64,000 nucleotides of DNA from Planctomycetota bacterium (GTDB lineage: Bacteria > Planctomycetota > JAMOSO01). The notes below the pieces were generated by a model. That model ran no database searches. It saw only the letters and a list, made by a program, of their open reading frames with translations, and had not been told where the DNA came from. Below are positions 19,150-28,039 of the stretch, in pieces. The stretch covers positions 14,705 through 78,704 of the forward strand of contig JAMOSO010000070.1 of NCBI GenBank assembly GCA_027063065.1, in the 5' to 3' direction. The position numbers were made by a program, and so were the translations under genes. Every line of letters starts with the position of its first letter. Within the stretch, counting starts at the first letter, position 1.

Positions 19150-20712
19150 TTAAACTAATTTATCTTCTATCACCTTAACAACTTTATCGATAGCTATGCG
19201 TTCTTGACGCATATCATCACGATAACGAATAGTTACTGTGTTATCTTCCATAGTTTGAGTATCCACAGTCAAACAAAATGGAGTGCCAATTTCATCATGT
19301 CTGCGATAACGTCTACCAATTGCATGTTGTTCGTCATATTTGCAATTAATGCCTTTAGCAACAAACTGTTTTACTATTTCACGAGCTTTTTCTGGCATTC
19401 CATCTTTTTTGACTAATGGTAAAATAGCCACTTTAATTGGGGCAATTCTTGGCGCAAACCGCAAAACAGTACGCCCTTCCTTACCATCAACACCCTCTTC
19501 TTCATCAAAAGCATCAAGTAAAACCATTAATGTTGCACGAGTTGCACCTGCGGCAGGTTCAATAACATAAGGGGTTAAATGAACACCTTTTTTGCCTGTC
19601 TCTGGATTTTCACGCTCAGGATCAAAATATCTTAACTTTTGCCCTGAATGTTTTTCATGTTTTTTTAAGTCATAATCTGTACGACTGGCAATACCTTCAA
19701 GTTCATCCCAGCCCCATGGATATAAGTATTCAACGTCATAACAATTATCTGAATAATGAGCCAATTCATCTTCATCATGCTTACGCAAGCGTAAATTTTC
19801 TTGTTTAACCCCTAGACGCTCTATATACCAATTTAAACGTTGATCTTTCCAATAGTCTAACATCTCGGCACTTTGTTCTGGATAACAGAAAAACTCCATT
19901 TCCATTTGTTCAAATTCACAAGATCTAAATATAAAATGTTCCACTGTTATTTCATTACGAAAACTTTTACCTTGTTGAGCAATACCAAATGGCAACTTCA
20001 TTGACATAGATTGCATAACATTATTAAATTGCACAAACATTGCTTGTGCGGTTTCGGGTCGCAAATATACTGCCGATTTGTTTTCAATGTCATATATTTT
20101 TTGCAACAATTCTTCTTTGCTACAATCTTTATTGTTTAAAAACATTTCAACCATATCATTTTTATTATCAACTGGTCCAATACTTGTTTTAAACATTAAA
20201 TTAAAGTTTTTTTCTGCGGATAAAAAAGGACTGCCACAATTAGGACATACGTAATTACGCTCTGCTTTAGCACCCGAAATAGTTTTTTTAGAACGGCTTA
20301 AACCTGTAATTCCCTGTTTTTCAAAAGACTCCATAGCCACTTTTGCACGCCCTTTGTCCGCAAATACAATATCACAATCTGTACCTATCTCTACACTTGG
20401 AGCCTTATCTGCTCTAAAACGCTCTTTACACACCAAGCAATCTACTAAAGGATCAGAAAATCCCGCCAAGTGACCAGATGCTTGCCAAACATCTTTTTTC
20501 ATTATAATTGAGGCATCTATTCCGACAATGTCTTCACGTTCATGAACCATTGACTTCCACCATTCACCCATGATATTACGTTTTAATTCAGCACCTAAGG
20601 GACCGTAATCATAAGCTGACTTTAAACCACCATATATTTCGCTGGACTGAAAAACAAAGCCTCGGCGTTTGCATAAAGATATTAATTTTGACATTGTGTC
20701 GTTGTCGGCCAT
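19150..20712 (-). CDS. glyQS: Glycyl-tRNA synthetase, homodimeric type
   Basis: The 520-residue class II synthetase charges tRNA-Gly. Motif 1-3 regions are visible: MQSMSMKLPFGIAQQGKSFRNEI around motif 2, and GAGATRATLMVLLDAF near motif 3. The glycine-specific YGPLGAELKRN segment lies near the start. A zinc-site insertion is present (CLVCKERF at ~85 and CPNCGSPF at ~155). The C-terminal ~100 residues form the anticodon-binding domain (APIKVAILPL...). This is the alpha2 type, not the alpha2beta2 GlyQ/GlyS tetramer used by many proteobacteria, a useful lineage clue. A second Met five residues in (at MSKLISLCKRRG) is an alternative start. It stands alone downstream of a divergent NuoE-like gene. 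Confidence 0.95.
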   Translation of the reverse strand: MADNDTMSKLISLCKRRGFVFQSSEIYGGLKSAYDYGPLGAELKRNIMGEWWKSMVHEREDIVGIDASIIMKKDVWQASGHLAGFSDPLVDCLVCKERFRADKAPSVEIGTDCDIVFADKGRAKVAMESFEKQGITGLSRSKKTISGAKAERNYVCPNCGSPFLSAEKNFNLMFKTSIGPVDNKNDMVEMFLNNKDCSKEELLQKIYDIENKSAVYLRPETAQAMFVQFNNVMQSMSMKLPFGIAQQGKSFRNEITVEHFIFRSCEFEQMEMEFFCYPEQSAEMLDYWKDQRLNWYIERLGVKQENLRLRKHDEDELAHYSDNCYDVEYLYPWGWDELEGIASRTDYDLKKHEKHSGQKLRYFDPERENPETGKKGVHLTPYVIEPAAGATRATLMVLLDAFDEEEGVDGKEGRTVLRFAPRIAPIKVAILPLVKKDGMPEKAREIVKQFVAKGINCKYDEQHAIGRRYRRHDEIGTPFCLTVDTQTMEDNTVTIRYRDDMRQERIAIDKVVKVIEDKLV

Positions 20713-20758
20713 TTTGTCTAACTCACTACAATAAAAGGATTAAAGGCTCAATATACTA

Positions 20759-21253
20759 ATGATAAGTATAAAAAAAACAAGAAATACTTTGAACCAAAAA
20801 ACTATCTATGCAGAATATATAAATATGAACAATAATAATAATTTTACTGAAGAAGATATTGAAAATTTAATTAACACTTTTACTAAATCCAATATTACTG
20901 ACATTGTTGGCGCGCTTAATTGCATTACTAAATTATATGGATACATTCCGCCTAATTGTTTGCCAAGTGTTGCCAAATATTTGAACATAGAAACAAATAA
21001 AATTCAATCTATTATTTCTTTTAATAATTGTTATAGTCTTGAAGCTCAAAAAAAACAAATACAAATTTGTGTAGGTCATGCCTGCTCTGCTAAAGGGTCA
21101 TTACAAATATTAAATAAATTGCAAAAGCATACTGATTTAGATGTTAAAACTTGTAAATGTTTTGGGGATTGCACTAATGCCATTGTTGTAAAACTTAACA
21201 ATACAAAATATAATAAGATGGATTTAGATAAATGCTTAAATAAACTAATTTAA
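20759..21253 (+). CDS. NuoE-like [2Fe-2S] thioredoxin-fold protein, stand-alone
   Basis: The protein resembles the 24-kDa (NuoE/HydC) subunit of NADH dehydrogenases and hydrogenases. Its C-terminal half has the four cluster cysteines as C-x4-C (CVGHACSAKGS) and C-x3-C (CFGDC). The helical N-terminal part ends GYIPPNCLPSVAKYLN as in NuoE. The annotated 164-residue form includes ~22 residues upstream of MNNNNNFT; a start at 20825 would remove sequence that does not look like the family. Neither start has a strong ribosome binding site. No NuoF/HydB partner is next to it: the neighbours are glyQS (divergent) and argG. It may pair with a distant subunit or serve as a small ferredoxin-like protein. 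Confidence 0.82.
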   Translation: MISIKKTRNTLNQKTIYAEYINMNNNNNFTEEDIENLINTFTKSNITDIVGALNCITKLYGYIPPNCLPSVAKYLNIETNKIQSIISFNNCYSLEAQKKQIQICVGHACSAKGSLQILNKLQKHTDLDVKTCKCFGDCTNAIVVKLNNTKYNKMDLDKCLNKLI

Positions 21254-21260
21254 GCATTTA

Positions 21261-21288
21261 TTGACTTTTAAAATTGTCATTCTAAAAT
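21261..21288 (+). promoter_or_regulatory. Putative argG promoter
   Basis: TTGACT (21261-21266), a 16-base spacer and TAAAAT (21283-21288) lie between the NuoE-like stop and argG. An AGGAG ribosome site follows at 21325-21329, 7 bases before the GTG start. Confidence 0.45.
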
Positions 21289-21336
21289 TACGCATCATTA
21301 AATATAATAAATTACTATAATACTAGGAGTTCTCCT

Positions 21337-22569
21337 GTGGAATTAGCAAATCTTAAAGGCCATAAAGTTGGCATGTGTGTTTCTGGTGGTTTAGACTCAA
21401 AAACTGTTACTAAGTTATTTAAAGAAAACAATATAGATGTTGTTTGTTTTTCTGCCGATTTAGCACAGCCAGACGAAAAAGATATCAACGATATTATTAC
21501 AAAGATGAATCCTTGTGGTGCCAAAACTATAATTGTCGATGTCAAAGAAGAAATGGCAGAGATTTGCTTACAAACTATTAAATGTGGTGCAAAATATGAT
21601 GGTGGTTATTGGAACACAACAGGTATTGCACGTGCAGTTACAGTCAAAGGCATAATTGAAGCAATGAAAAAAGAAGGCTGTACTATTTTAGCGCACGGAG
21701 CAACTGGACGTGGTAACGATCAAATGAGATTTGAACGCTACACATTATCTTTAGCGCCAGAATTTAAAGTTTACGCCCCTTGGAGAGACCAAGAACTTCT
21801 TAAAAAATTTCCTGGCCGTACCGAAATGGTTGATTACCTAACAGAATTTGGCATTGAAGCCATAGTTGGTATGAAGAAAAAATATTCAACAGATGCCAAT
21901 CTCGCTGGACTATCCCATGAAGCTGAAGATTTAGAAAGCCTTGAAACGCCTTGTACAATCGTTGAACCAACTATGGGTGTTTGGCCTCAAGATGCTCCTG
22001 ATAAAATTGAAACAATAACTGTAAAATTTGAACAAGCTCGTCCTGTAGAATTAAACGGTCAAAAATTAAATGCTTTAGAAATGATGCAAGAAGCCAACAA
22101 AATAGGCGGTCGTAACGGAATCTGGATGAAAAATGCCTTAGAAAACCGTATTATTGGCACAAAAAGTAGAGGTGTTTACGAAGCCCCAGGAATGGAAATT
22201 TTACACCAAGCCTTAGAACAAGTCTATCAGGCTGTTTTAGATAGAGCATCTTCTGGCTTATACAAACAAATGTCAACTATAGTATCTGATATGATATATG
22301 ATGGACGTTATTACGATCCTGCATGTACTGCTGCCATGGCAGCAATAGATAGCTTAGCAAAAAATGCCAATGGTATTGTTAGCTTAGGTTTGTACAAAGG
22401 TAATATCTTTTTTCAAAGTTTAACAGAAGTTAATGCTAGTTTGTATAACGAAGCAGACTCTTCTATGGAAGCAAGTAATGGTTTAAACCCTGTTTCTTCG
22501 CAAGGTTATGCAGATATTATTGGGGTTGAAGCAATTTCATTAGCAAAAGCTGGACAAATCAGAAAATAA
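21337..22569 (+). CDS. argG: Argininosuccinate synthase
   Basis: This ligase joins citrulline and aspartate using ATP in arginine synthesis. The 410 residues match family length. The N-terminal PP-loop nucleotide-binding motif SGGLDSKT (residues ~16-23) and the central HGATGRGNDQMRFE signature, which binds citrulline and ATP, are intact. The IVGMKKKYSTDANLAG stretch is also family-typical. The start is GTG at 21337, supported by AGGAG 7 bases upstream. A 77-residue gene starts one base after its stop, with cmoB after that, so the three may be co-transcribed. No other arginine gene is in the window. Confidence 0.97.
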   Translation: MELANLKGHKVGMCVSGGLDSKTVTKLFKENNIDVVCFSADLAQPDEKDINDIITKMNPCGAKTIIVDVKEEMAEICLQTIKCGAKYDGGYWNTTGIARAVTVKGIIEAMKKEGCTILAHGATGRGNDQMRFERYTLSLAPEFKVYAPWRDQELLKKFPGRTEMVDYLTEFGIEAIVGMKKKYSTDANLAGLSHEAEDLESLETPCTIVEPTMGVWPQDAPDKIETITVKFEQARPVELNGQKLNALEMMQEANKIGGRNGIWMKNALENRIIGTKSRGVYEAPGMEILHQALEQVYQAVLDRASSGLYKQMSTIVSDMIYDGRYYDPACTAAMAAIDSLAKNANGIVSLGLYKGNIFFQSLTEVNASLYNEADSSMEASNGLNPVSSQGYADIIGVEAISLAKAGQIRK

Positions 22570-22570
22570 T

Positions 22571-22804
22571 ATGAAACGAGATAGCATTTACGACATTGAT
22601 ACCACCGATGAGGCGTTAGTTAAAAGACGCGTCATCGGTTTAGCAATGGATTGCCCAATCAACAATCAACAAAATAATTGTCCATTAAAAGAGTTAAGAA
22701 AGTATAGTTTTGAAGATAGAATTAAAAAAATAAATGAAATGGATCATAAAACCAGGGTTAAGATTTATTTACATCATCGTAATTGTTTAAGTAACTTAGA
22801 GTAG
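22571..22804 (+). CDS. Small cysteine-containing protein, unknown
   Basis: The 77-residue protein is charged, has no membrane segment or signal peptide, and carries three cysteines (MDCPIN, NNCPLKEL, RNCLSN). The spacing hints at a metal or redox site but is not a known motif. It starts one base after the argG stop and overlaps the cmoB GTG by one base (TAGTG). That coupling argues it is a real gene. I do not recognise the family. Confidence 0.7.
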   Translation: MKRDSIYDIDTTDEALVKRRVIGLAMDCPINNQQNNCPLKELRKYSFEDRIKKINEMDHKTRVKIYLHHRNCLSNLE

Positions 22805-23781
22805 TGCATAAACTTTTAAATAATTTAAAATCATTAGAACTTAATCAATACCGTGATGAATTTGCTGAATTAATTAAAAAAGCAGATTATCACGCAACAC
22901 ATACGCATGGATTGGGTAAAAAGTTTATACAGACATTAAAACAATTACCCAATATCAAACCAGATAATATAAATTTAACTTTAGACAGTATTAAAATTGG
23001 CAATAAAAATCAGTTAAATGCGATACAACAAAATGATTTAAGGGATTTGCTAATGTCTTTTCATCCATGGAGAAAAGGCCCTTTTAATATTTTTGGCATA
23101 CAAGTGGAGTCTGAGTGGGATTCTTCGTTAAAATGGAAACGTATTCAACCACACTTAAGCCCACTATACCACAGAAAAATATTAGATATCGGTTCTAGCA
23201 GTGGGTATTATATGTTTAAAATGGCAGAGCAAAATCCACGCTTTATATTAGGTGTGGAGCCGTTTATTTCATTTTATTATCAATATTTAGCAATACAACA
23301 TTTTGCACAGATACCGCAAGTTTATACCATTCCAACCCGTTTGGAAGATTTACCACAGATAAATAATTACTTTGATACCATATTTTGTATGGGAATTTTA
23401 TATCATCGCAGAAGCCCTCTTGATTTCTTAAAACAGATGCAATATCTATTAAATAAAGACGGCGAATTGGTGCTAGAAACCTTAACAATTCCTGGAGAAG
23501 ATGAAGTATCTTTAACCCCAAAAAAACGTTATGCAAAAATGCATAATATCTTCTTTATTCCAACAGTTAATTGCCTGCGATTATGGCTAGAAAAATGTGG
23601 TTTTTGTGATATTAAATTTATTTCCACAGTAGCAACTACAAATAAAGAACAACGCAAAACCAGTTGGATAAAAACAGAAAGTTTACAAGACTTTTTAAAT
23701 CCAAAAGACAACACAAAAACAATAGAAGGTTATCCAGCACCAGAACGTACTATTTTTATAGCCAAAAAAAAATGTAACTGA
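22804..23781 (+). CDS. cmoB: tRNA U34 carboxymethyltransferase
   Basis: CmoB transfers a carboxymethyl group from carboxy-SAM to 5-hydroxyuridine at the tRNA wobble position, giving cmo5U. The 325 residues match family length. Family-specific stretches are FHPWRKGPFNIFG (~95-107), VESEWDSSLKWKR, the SAM-binding LDIGSSSGYYMFKMAE (~136-151) and YHRRSPLDFLKQM (~199). The start is GTG at 22804, coupled to the stop of the 77-residue gene. CmoA, which makes carboxy-SAM, is not nearby. It runs convergently toward the receiver-domain gene. Confidence 0.93.
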   Translation: MHKLLNNLKSLELNQYRDEFAELIKKADYHATHTHGLGKKFIQTLKQLPNIKPDNINLTLDSIKIGNKNQLNAIQQNDLRDLLMSFHPWRKGPFNIFGIQVESEWDSSLKWKRIQPHLSPLYHRKILDIGSSSGYYMFKMAEQNPRFILGVEPFISFYYQYLAIQHFAQIPQVYTIPTRLEDLPQINNYFDTIFCMGILYHRRSPLDFLKQMQYLLNKDGELVLETLTIPGEDEVSLTPKKRYAKMHNIFFIPTVNCLRLWLEKCGFCDIKFISTVATTNKEQRKTSWIKTESLQDFLNPKDNTKTIEGYPAPERTIFIAKKKCN

Positions 23782-23821
23782 TAAATCAATTCAATAATTT
23801 ACCAGATAATTTGCCTTATAT

Positions 23822-24694
23822 TTACAAATCTCTACAAATTATATTTACTACAGCATCGCGCGTGAAAGGTTTTGACAAATATGATAAACCTTCAGTATGC
23901 CCTATTTTATCGACTATGTCTTCCCAAGTGTAATCCGAATAAGCAGATGTAATAATTATTTTTGCATTATGTTTTATTTCTTTTATTTTTTTAGCAGCCT
24001 CAATACCATTAATTCCTGGAGGCATACGCACATCCATAAATACAAAGTCATAACATTGTCCTAAACTCAACTTAGACTTAAATTTTTCTACGCCTTCATG
24101 ACCTTGCAATGCAAAATCCAACGATATATTCAAATTAACTAAATTGTTTGCAGAATCTTCATCTGTGTTATTATCAGTAAAAATAGTATCAAATAAATTA
24201 TTTAATTTATTTTTTATATCTAAATTTGAGATATCATATAAAACGGCTTTAAAAGATTCGTGTATACTTTTATTATCATCAACGATTAAAATAGACAATA
24301 CATCATTGTGATTGGTTGTTTTCGCTTTATTTTTACTTATTAAATCTTTGGCGATATTTAATAATTCTTGCCAAGAATAAGGCTTATCAAATACGTTACA
24401 CGCACCTGCATCTAATGCGTTTTGAGCATAACCTTCATCATCTGTATACCCACAAGCTGTAATAGCTATTATTGGCTGTCGATTATTTTTCTGTTTTATT
24501 TTTTTTATCAGCTCTATACCATCCATAATTGGCATAAAGATATCTGTTATAACTAAATCAAAAGTTTTATCATATTTATTTAATGCTTCAGAACCATCAT
24601 TTGCACAAACAACTTGATATCCTGCCTTAGTTAAAATTGAATCTAAAATACAAAGATGCGTATGATCATCGTCAACTACTAAAATTTTACACAT
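23822..24694 (-). CDS. Response regulator with two receiver domains
   Basis: The 290-residue protein has an N-terminal receiver (~1-120: DDDHTH acidic pocket, phospho-acceptor Asp in LVITDIFMP, Lys in DKPYSW) and a second receiver (~135-290: VDDNKS pocket, Asp in FVFMDVRMPPG, Lys in LSKPFT). The second contains a ~40-residue insertion rich in Asn and Asp after the first helix. There is no output domain, so it probably works through protein contact, as in two-step phosphorelays. No histidine kinase is adjacent. A strong AGGAGG precedes the ATG. A hairpin (arms 24764-24772 and 24787-24795) separates it from the phosphohexomutase gene upstream. Confidence 0.9.
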   Translation of the reverse strand: MCKILVVDDDHTHLCILDSILTKAGYQVVCANDGSEALNKYDKTFDLVITDIFMPIMDGIELIKKIKQKNNRQPIIAITACGYTDDEGYAQNALDAGACNVFDKPYSWQELLNIAKDLISKNKAKTTNHNDVLSILIVDDNKSIHESFKAVLYDISNLDIKNKLNNLFDTIFTDNNTDEDSANNLVNLNISLDFALQGHEGVEKFKSKLSLGQCYDFVFMDVRMPPGINGIEAAKKIKEIKHNAKIIITSAYSDYTWEDIVDKIGHTEGLSYLSKPFTRDAVVNIICRDL

Positions 24695-24763
24695 AAATCA
24701 CTCCTCCTGTTAAACACAACTACCCAACATATTATTTTAATAATACGTTACTATATTAAGTAT

Positions 24764-24795
24764 ACTCTTGCCTAGCCAAAAACAAAGGCAAGAGT
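24764..24795 (-). terminator. Hairpin after the phosphohexomutase gene
   Basis: A perfect 9-bp inverted repeat (ACTCTTGCC/GGCAAGAGT) with a 14-base loop lies 13 bases after the phosphohexomutase stop. There is no long T tract, so termination would be weak or factor-assisted. Confidence 0.4.
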
Positions 24796-24808
24796 GTTAA
24801 AACTTAAA

Positions 24809-26638
24809 TTAATTAACCATTTCTCTAGCAGATTGCAAAATATCGCCACCTGCTTTTATATAATCTTTTTGCAAATCACGCGCATTATCAATGGGTTTTG
24901 TTGATGCTAGTTCAATATAGTATCTAAATTTTGGTTCTGTGCCACTTGGACGTAATAAAATCCAACTTTTATCTTCAAAGATTACTTTTAAACCATCAAT
25001 AATATTAATATCTGCAATAGTTTTAGTTACATTACCTATTTTTATATTATCACCAATATTATATAACTTATTTTGCAAAACATTAACAACTTCTTTTTTG
25101 TATGCTTCCCACGCCTCTACACTTACCCCTTTAACATCTGCACCTGCTTTATCTGGATAAAAATAACCAACATTTTTTTGTAATTCATTATACTGAACAC
25201 TTAAATTTTTATTTTGTGTAGCCATAAGTTCCAATGCCATTATAAAGCCAGCAAGCGCACATTTTTCTAGCGTATGTCCAATAAAAGATATGCCATCAGA
25301 TTCTTCAAAGCATACTAAAACTTTACCAGAACCCAATGGTTGGCGAAAATTCTTAAATCCTACTGCAGTTTCAAAGACTTCTTTGCCAGCTTGTTTAGCA
25401 ACTTCTAAACCAAAATCAGAACTTGGTGCAGTTGAAGCTACCCCGCCATCTAAACCATTGGCCAACAAACCTGCATACGCTAATGCTCCAAAACGATTCA
25501 TATCAATATCCATATCCATATCAGCAAATCTAATTCTATCGGCATCTGGATCTAAGGCTACTGCCAAAGTAAATTTACGTCCTTTTGCCTTTAATATCTC
25601 GATTAAAGGTGCTTGGTTTTTAGCGCTTGGTTCTGGCTTTACACCATGAAAACTAAAATCTTCATCCTCATGTAAAAATTGCAGCGAGTCTGCTTCATTA
25701 AGTTTATCAATAGTTGCTTTGCCCAATAAAGCTTGAATAAATCCGCGACTTGATCCGTGCATATAATCAACAACTAAAGATATATCACTGGCGTTTTTTT
25801 CTAACCATGTGCGAATTTTTTTTAAATCAAATGCCTGGGCTTTGTTTAAAACAAACTCAGTAAACATATCTGGAGCATTAATATCAGTTTTTAAACTATC
25901 ATATTTTGCGGAAGAGATTTTAAAATCTACATTCATATATGCATTGGCATTTGTTTCTATTAATGATGTTAAATTTACATCAGCTGGCCCACCATCTGCA
26001 GGATTAAATTTAATACCAGCATACTCCATCGGATTATGTGATGGTGTAAAATTTATTGAACCTGCACCACCTAATTCAGTCAATAATGCAGAACCAACTC
26101 CTGTAGGGCATTCACCAGCAAAATAAATTTTAATATCTGCCTGTGCTAGCTCTTTCATGGCAACATCCATAAAGATATCACCCATAAAACGGTTATCGCG
26201 TAAAACCAAAATACCCTTATTTTGCACATCTGCAAAACTGCTATACCCATTGGTCTTTAAAAACTCTTCCGTCTTCATCATCTCTATAATTGCACGCACT
26301 ACTTTATGCACATTCAAAACAGTAAATCCCTCACCAATAACACCACGCCAACCTGATGTACCAAACACTATTGTGGTCGAACTTTGAGAATTATGTGCTT
26401 TATCCCCTTGAAAACTTCTGATTTCATCAATAGTTAATCTGCACAATAACCTCTGCGACTCATTTACAGGCTCATCATTGTAATAATTACCTATAATATT
26501 AGCTACTTCCCACAAGTGTTTACCATTTAAACATTCAATAATATTTTGCTTAGTTTTATCATTAATAAAATTTAAATCTGTATCTAATAATGACATAATC
26601 TTAGAGATTAATTGATTTTGTTCTGTAACTATATCCAT
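24809..26638 (-). CDS. Phosphoglucomutase/phosphomannomutase family protein
   Basis: The 609-residue enzyme of the alpha-D-phosphohexomutase family interconverts hexose 1- and 6-phosphates. Motifs in order are FGTSGWRG (~91), the active-site serine loop TPSHNPMEY (~199, Ser phosphorylated), the metal loop DPDADRIRF (~370), the sugar-binding ESDGIS (~450) and the phosphate-binding RPSGTEPKFRYY (~573). An N-terminal helical extension of ~85 residues makes it longer than typical ManB/Pgm. The likely role is supply of nucleotide sugars for the envelope, which fits the nearby glycosyltransferase. Substrate choice (glucose or mannose) cannot be read with confidence. Confidence 0.92.
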   Translation of the reverse strand: MDIVTEQNQLISKIMSLLDTDLNFINDKTKQNIIECLNGKHLWEVANIIGNYYNDEPVNESQRLLCRLTIDEIRSFQGDKAHNSQSSTTIVFGTSGWRGVIGEGFTVLNVHKVVRAIIEMMKTEEFLKTNGYSSFADVQNKGILVLRDNRFMGDIFMDVAMKELAQADIKIYFAGECPTGVGSALLTELGGAGSINFTPSHNPMEYAGIKFNPADGGPADVNLTSLIETNANAYMNVDFKISSAKYDSLKTDINAPDMFTEFVLNKAQAFDLKKIRTWLEKNASDISLVVDYMHGSSRGFIQALLGKATIDKLNEADSLQFLHEDEDFSFHGVKPEPSAKNQAPLIEILKAKGRKFTLAVALDPDADRIRFADMDMDIDMNRFGALAYAGLLANGLDGGVASTAPSSDFGLEVAKQAGKEVFETAVGFKNFRQPLGSGKVLVCFEESDGISFIGHTLEKCALAGFIMALELMATQNKNLSVQYNELQKNVGYFYPDKAGADVKGVSVEAWEAYKKEVVNVLQNKLYNIGDNIKIGNVTKTIADINIIDGLKVIFEDKSWILLRPSGTEPKFRYYIELASTKPIDNARDLQKDYIKAGGDILQSAREMVN

Positions 26639-26677
26639 AAAATATTCCTTAATATAAAAAAATTATTATATCCATTT

Positions 26678-26710
26678 TATATGTATAAACCAATAATGTT
26701 TATACATATA
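26678..26710. repeat. 33-bp perfect inverted repeat in a divergent intergenic region
   Basis: Arms of 13 bases (TATATGTATAAAC/GTTTATACATATA) flank a 7-base spacer. It lies between the start of the minus-strand phosphohexomutase and the tRNA-Leu promoter. It could be an operator or an RNA hairpin. Confidence 0.6.
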
Positions 26711-26752
26711 GGCCTATACAAAAGCTTTTATCTGTAACATTTTAGTTGTTTA

Positions 26753-26780
26753 TTGACAAGTAAATACCATTCAATATGAT
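26753..26780 (+). promoter_or_regulatory. tRNA-Leu promoter
   Basis: TTGACA (26753-26758), a 16-base spacer and TATGAT (26775-26780) are close to the sigma-70 consensus. The expected start is ~26787, five bases before the tRNA 5' end. Confidence 0.7.
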
Positions 26781-26791
26781 ATCGACTTCAC

Positions 26792-26878
26792 GCCGAAGTG
26801 GTGGAATGGCAGACACGTCAGCTTGAGGGGCTGGTGGGACATAGTCCCGTGCGGGTTCGACCCCCGCCTTCGGTACCA
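26792..26878 (+). tRNA. tRNA-Leu(GAG)
   Basis: The acceptor stem GCCGAAG pairs with CTTCGGT. The anticodon loop TTGAGGG gives anticodon GAG. The long variable arm (TGGGACATAGTCCC) and T-arm (GCGGG/CCCGC with TTCGACC) are present. Discriminator A and an encoded CCA end at 26878, only five bases before the glycosyltransferase ATG. Confidence 0.96.
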
Positions 26879-26883
26879 ATAAT

Positions 26884-28038
26884 ATGATTAATAATAAACC
26901 AAAAATATTACGCATTATTACTCGTCTAAATATAGGTGGGCCAGCAATCCAAGCTATAACCCTTGCCAACAGTATGCCTAATCATTTACTTGTATATGGC
27001 TCGTTAGATACTGACGAAGGTGATATGCTAAATTTTTTAAAATTAAAAAATGATAACTACATCTATTTGCCTGAATTACAACGCCCTATAAAATTAATTG
27101 CAGATATAAAAGCATTTATAAAAATCATTAAAATCATCATAAAATTTCAGCCTGATATTATACATACACATACTGCAAAAGCTGGCCTAGTTGGCAGAAG
27201 CGCTGCAATTTTTGCCAGAATTATAATTAATAAAAAATATAAAATTATTCATACTTATCATGGACATGTTTTTAGTGGCTATTTTGGTAATGTAAAAACT
27301 AAGCTATTTATATATTTAGAAAAACTTTTATCTTTATTTAGCCATTCAATCATTACTATTAGCAATCAATTACAATCTGAGCTAGTTCACACATATAAAA
27401 TCACAAACAAAAAAAAGTGCCATATAATACCTTTAGGTTTTAACCTAGAACGCTTCTTAAATGCCGACAAAAATGCTATTCGCAAAGAATTTAATATTAA
27501 ACCATCTACAAAAATTTGTATTAATGTCGGCAGATTAGTCCCAATTAAAAATCAAAAATTTTTAATTGAAGCATTTGCAAAACTGCTTAAAAAACAACCT
27601 GATACTTGTCTTTTAATAGTAGGCGATGGAACATTAAAACATCAATTAAAACAACAAGTGAACAGTTTAAATATAACTCAAAAAATAATTTTTTGTGGTT
27701 GGCGACAAGATATGCCCAATTTATATGCCAGCGCCAGCTTAAATCTATTAACTAGTATTAATGAAGGCACTCCAGTTGCCATTATTGAAGCTGGTGCAAC
27801 AGCTACACCAAGTTTAAGCACAGATGTTGGTGGAATAAAAGATGTTATAACTAATAATCAAACTGGTTTTTTAATAGAAGCTAATTCATCGACACAAATA
27901 TTTGCTGATAAAATTAATCATTTATTAAACAACATCTCGCAATGCTCAAAAGTAGGTATCAATGCAAAAAATAAAGTTTTACAAGAATATAGTTTTAATA
28001 AATTAACCGAAAATTTAATAAATTTATATAAAAAGTAG
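26884..28038 (+). CDS. Glycosyltransferase family 4
   Basis: The 384-residue GT-B protein has an N-terminal Rossmann half (LRIITRLNIGGPAIQAI, the GT4 donor-side glycine loop, and HTHTAKAGLVGR) and a C-terminal half with INVGRLVPIKNQ and the retaining GT4 E-x7-E motif (NEGTPVAIIEAG). It transfers a sugar from a nucleotide-sugar donor to an envelope glycan or lipid by inference; the acceptor is unknown. It begins five bases after tRNA-Leu with no room for its own promoter or a Shine-Dalgarno, so its mRNA likely comes from processing of a tRNA-mRNA transcript. It meets the AEC transporter gene tail to tail with one base between. Confidence 0.92.
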   Translation: MINNKPKILRIITRLNIGGPAIQAITLANSMPNHLLVYGSLDTDEGDMLNFLKLKNDNYIYLPELQRPIKLIADIKAFIKIIKIIIKFQPDIIHTHTAKAGLVGRSAAIFARIIINKKYKIIHTYHGHVFSGYFGNVKTKLFIYLEKLLSLFSHSIITISNQLQSELVHTYKITNKKKCHIIPLGFNLERFLNADKNAIRKEFNIKPSTKICINVGRLVPIKNQKFLIEAFAKLLKKQPDTCLLIVGDGTLKHQLKQQVNSLNITQKIIFCGWRQDMPNLYASASLNLLTSINEGTPVAIIEAGATATPSLSTDVGGIKDVITNNQTGFLIEANSSTQIFADKINHLLNNISQCSKVGINAKNKVLQEYSFNKLTENLINLYKK

Positions 28039-28039
28039 T

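Noticed and set aside
26742-26969. 75-codon minus-strand frame over tRNA-Leu
   Set aside because: Its AGVEPARDYVP-like stretch is the usual artefact of translating the antisense strand of a tRNA.
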